Below, piece by piece: positions 63,093 to 64,000 of a DNA stretch of 64,000 bases. Each line of letters starts with the position of its first letter. The stretch's first letter is position 1. The position numbers were made by a program, and so were the translations under genes. The DNA is from Pantoea rwandensis (lineage in GTDB: Bacteria; Pseudomonadota; Gammaproteobacteria; Enterobacterales; Enterobacteriaceae), in the NCBI RefSeq assembly GCF_002095475.1, contig NZ_MLFR01000019.1, forward strand, positions 1 to 64,000, given 5' to 3'. The notes beneath the pieces are model-generated. The model was not told the DNA's origin. It saw only the letters and a list, made by a program, of their open reading frames with translations, and did no database searches.

Positions 63093-64000
63093 TTACTGAT
63101 GGACAGCGACCTGTTCGCGTCCTTTTGCTCGATCCACCACCGCTGCAATCACCAGCATCACCAGCGATGGCGGCAACCAGGAAAGTCCCTGATCGGCCAG
63201 CGGCAAGTGCTGACTAAACAGCGGCAAGGCATCTTTAAAGTTGGTGGTTTTGATCGCATCAACAATACCAAACAGCAGGCTCACCAGCATGGTTGGCGCA
63301 ATGATGCGCGTGCTTTTATTCCACCACTTCAGGGTGAAGCTCAACACCACCAGCACGATGCACGGCGGATAAATTGCCGTCAGCACCGGAATTGAAATTT
63401 GAATCAAATGGCTCAGGCCGAGATTCGACACCACCATTGAGAACAGACCCAGAATAAACACCAGCGTTTTATACGACAACGGCAGGTGCTGCGCAAAGAA
63501 TTCAGCACACGCACAGGTCAGGCCAACCGCCGTCACCATGCAAGCGACGAAGATCAGCGCGGCAAGGAAGAAGCTGCCCATGCCGCCAAAGGTCTGCTGC
63601 ACGTAAGCATGCAAAATCGCCGCACCGTTGGCATTCTGATCGACCAGGCCCGCACTACCGGAACCCAGTTTGAACAGGCTGAGGTAAACCAGCGTCAAGC
63701 CTACGCCCGCGATGACACCGGCCAGCATGGTATAGCGCGTCAGCAATTTGGCATCTTCAACACCGCGTGAACGCGCGGCGTTAACAATAACAATTCCGAA
63801 CACCAGCGCACCTAACGTATCCATGGTCAGATAGCCGTTGACGAAACCGCTGGAGAAAGCCGCACGTTGATAATCCGCCGTGGCAGGCGCGATACCGCCC
63901 GCAGGCCATAACAGTGCTGCCAGACCCAAAATAGTCAGCGCAACGATTTTCAGCGGTGCCAGAAAGTGGCCAACGGTATCCAGCAGTTTGCCCGGATACA
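63093..64000 (-). CDS. brnQ: Branched-chain amino acid transporter BrnQ (C-terminal part)
   Basis: The reading frame is open to the window edge; about 302 of roughly 440 residues are present. Beginning ...[18 protein letters not shown] and continuing through [43 protein letters not shown] and [17 protein letters not shown], it follows E. coli BrnQ closely. Sodium- or proton-coupled importer of leucine, isoleucine and valine in the inner membrane. The start codon lies beyond 64000. Confidence 0.95.
   Translation of the reverse strand, partial: YPGKLLDTVGHFLAPLKIVALTILGLAALLWPAGGIAPATADYQRAAFSSGFVNGYLTMDTLGALVFGIVIVNAARSRGVEDAKLLTRYTMLAGVIAGVGLTLVYLSLFKLGSGSAGLVDQNANGAAILHAYVQQTFGGMGSFFLAALIFVACMVTAVGLTCACAEFFAQHLPLSYKTLVFILGLFSMVVSNLGLSHLIQISIPVLTAIYPPCIVLVVLSFTLKWWNKSTRIIAPTMLVSLLFGIVDAIKTTNFKDALPLFSQHLPLADQGLSWLPPSLVMLVIAAVVDRAKGREQVAVHQ

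Overview
The window is chromosomal DNA from a member of the Enterobacterales, most likely Erwiniaceae (Pantoea or a close relative). The order ybaY-tesB-amtB-glnK-mdlBA-decR-cof-ybaE-queC-fadM-ybaV-ppiD-hupB-lon-clpXP-tig-bolA-yajG-ampG-cyoABCDE-yajR ... yajQ-panE-yajL-thiI-xseB-ispA-dxs-yajO-pgpA-thiL-nusB-ribE-ribD-nrdR ... yajI-secFD-yajC-tgt-queA-acpH ... proY-brnQ is the 10-minute region of the Escherichia coli map with a few replacements. The Pantoea assignment is an inference from memory of the proteins. The best single clue is the cysteine desulfhydrase gene (ccdA) divergent from decR/ccdR, an arrangement described in Pantoea ananatis.

Layout. 1-380: a 50-bp tandem repeat array and a nested palindrome. 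0.4-8 kb: lipoprotein ybaY, thioesterase II, the nitrogen-controlled glnK-amtB pair with a sigma-54 promoter, and the MdlAB ABC exporter. 7.5-12.8 kb: cysteine-responsive regulator and desulfhydrase, Cof phosphatase, a broken SgrR-type regulator (ybaE), and queC. 12.8-23.2 kb: the proteostasis block (ppiD, hupB, lon, clpX, clpP, tig, bolA), in which clpX carries a frameshift. 23.4-32.4 kb: yajG, ampG, the cytochrome bo3 operon and yajR. 32.4-37.1 kb: an alcohol dehydrogenase and aldehyde dehydrogenase pair (the latter frameshifted) facing an AcoR-like sigma-54 activator, with a recognisable -24/-12 promoter and upstream palindrome. 37.1-49.3 kb: yajQ, panE-yajL, thiI, the xseB-ispA-dxs isoprenoid operon, yajO, and the pgpA-thiL-nusB-ribE-ribD-nrdR operon read leftward. 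49.4-50.5 kb: kbp (LysM/BON) and yajI, followed by a repeat array where E. coli has tsx. 50.8-56.3 kb: secF, secD, yajC, tgt, queA. 56.5-64 kb: acpH, then an accessory block where E. coli has malZ (an inositol-monophosphatase-like gene overlapping a phytase-type acid phosphatase, and an OafA-type acyltransferase), then proY and the C-terminal part of brnQ.

Three conserved genes (ybaE, clpX, aldB-like) are each broken by what reads as one missing base, with perfect conservation on both sides. Either these are consensus errors or the strain has three fresh pseudogenes; the sequence alone cannot decide.

Intergenic DNA is rich in repeats: three ERIC elements, several palindromes that begin with GTAG (the signature of REP elements mobilised by RAYT proteins), and three different tandem arrays with periods of 50, 53 and 57 bp. 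Most of the REP-type elements lie between convergent gene ends. I see no rRNA, tRNA, insertion sequence, prophage or CRISPR array.
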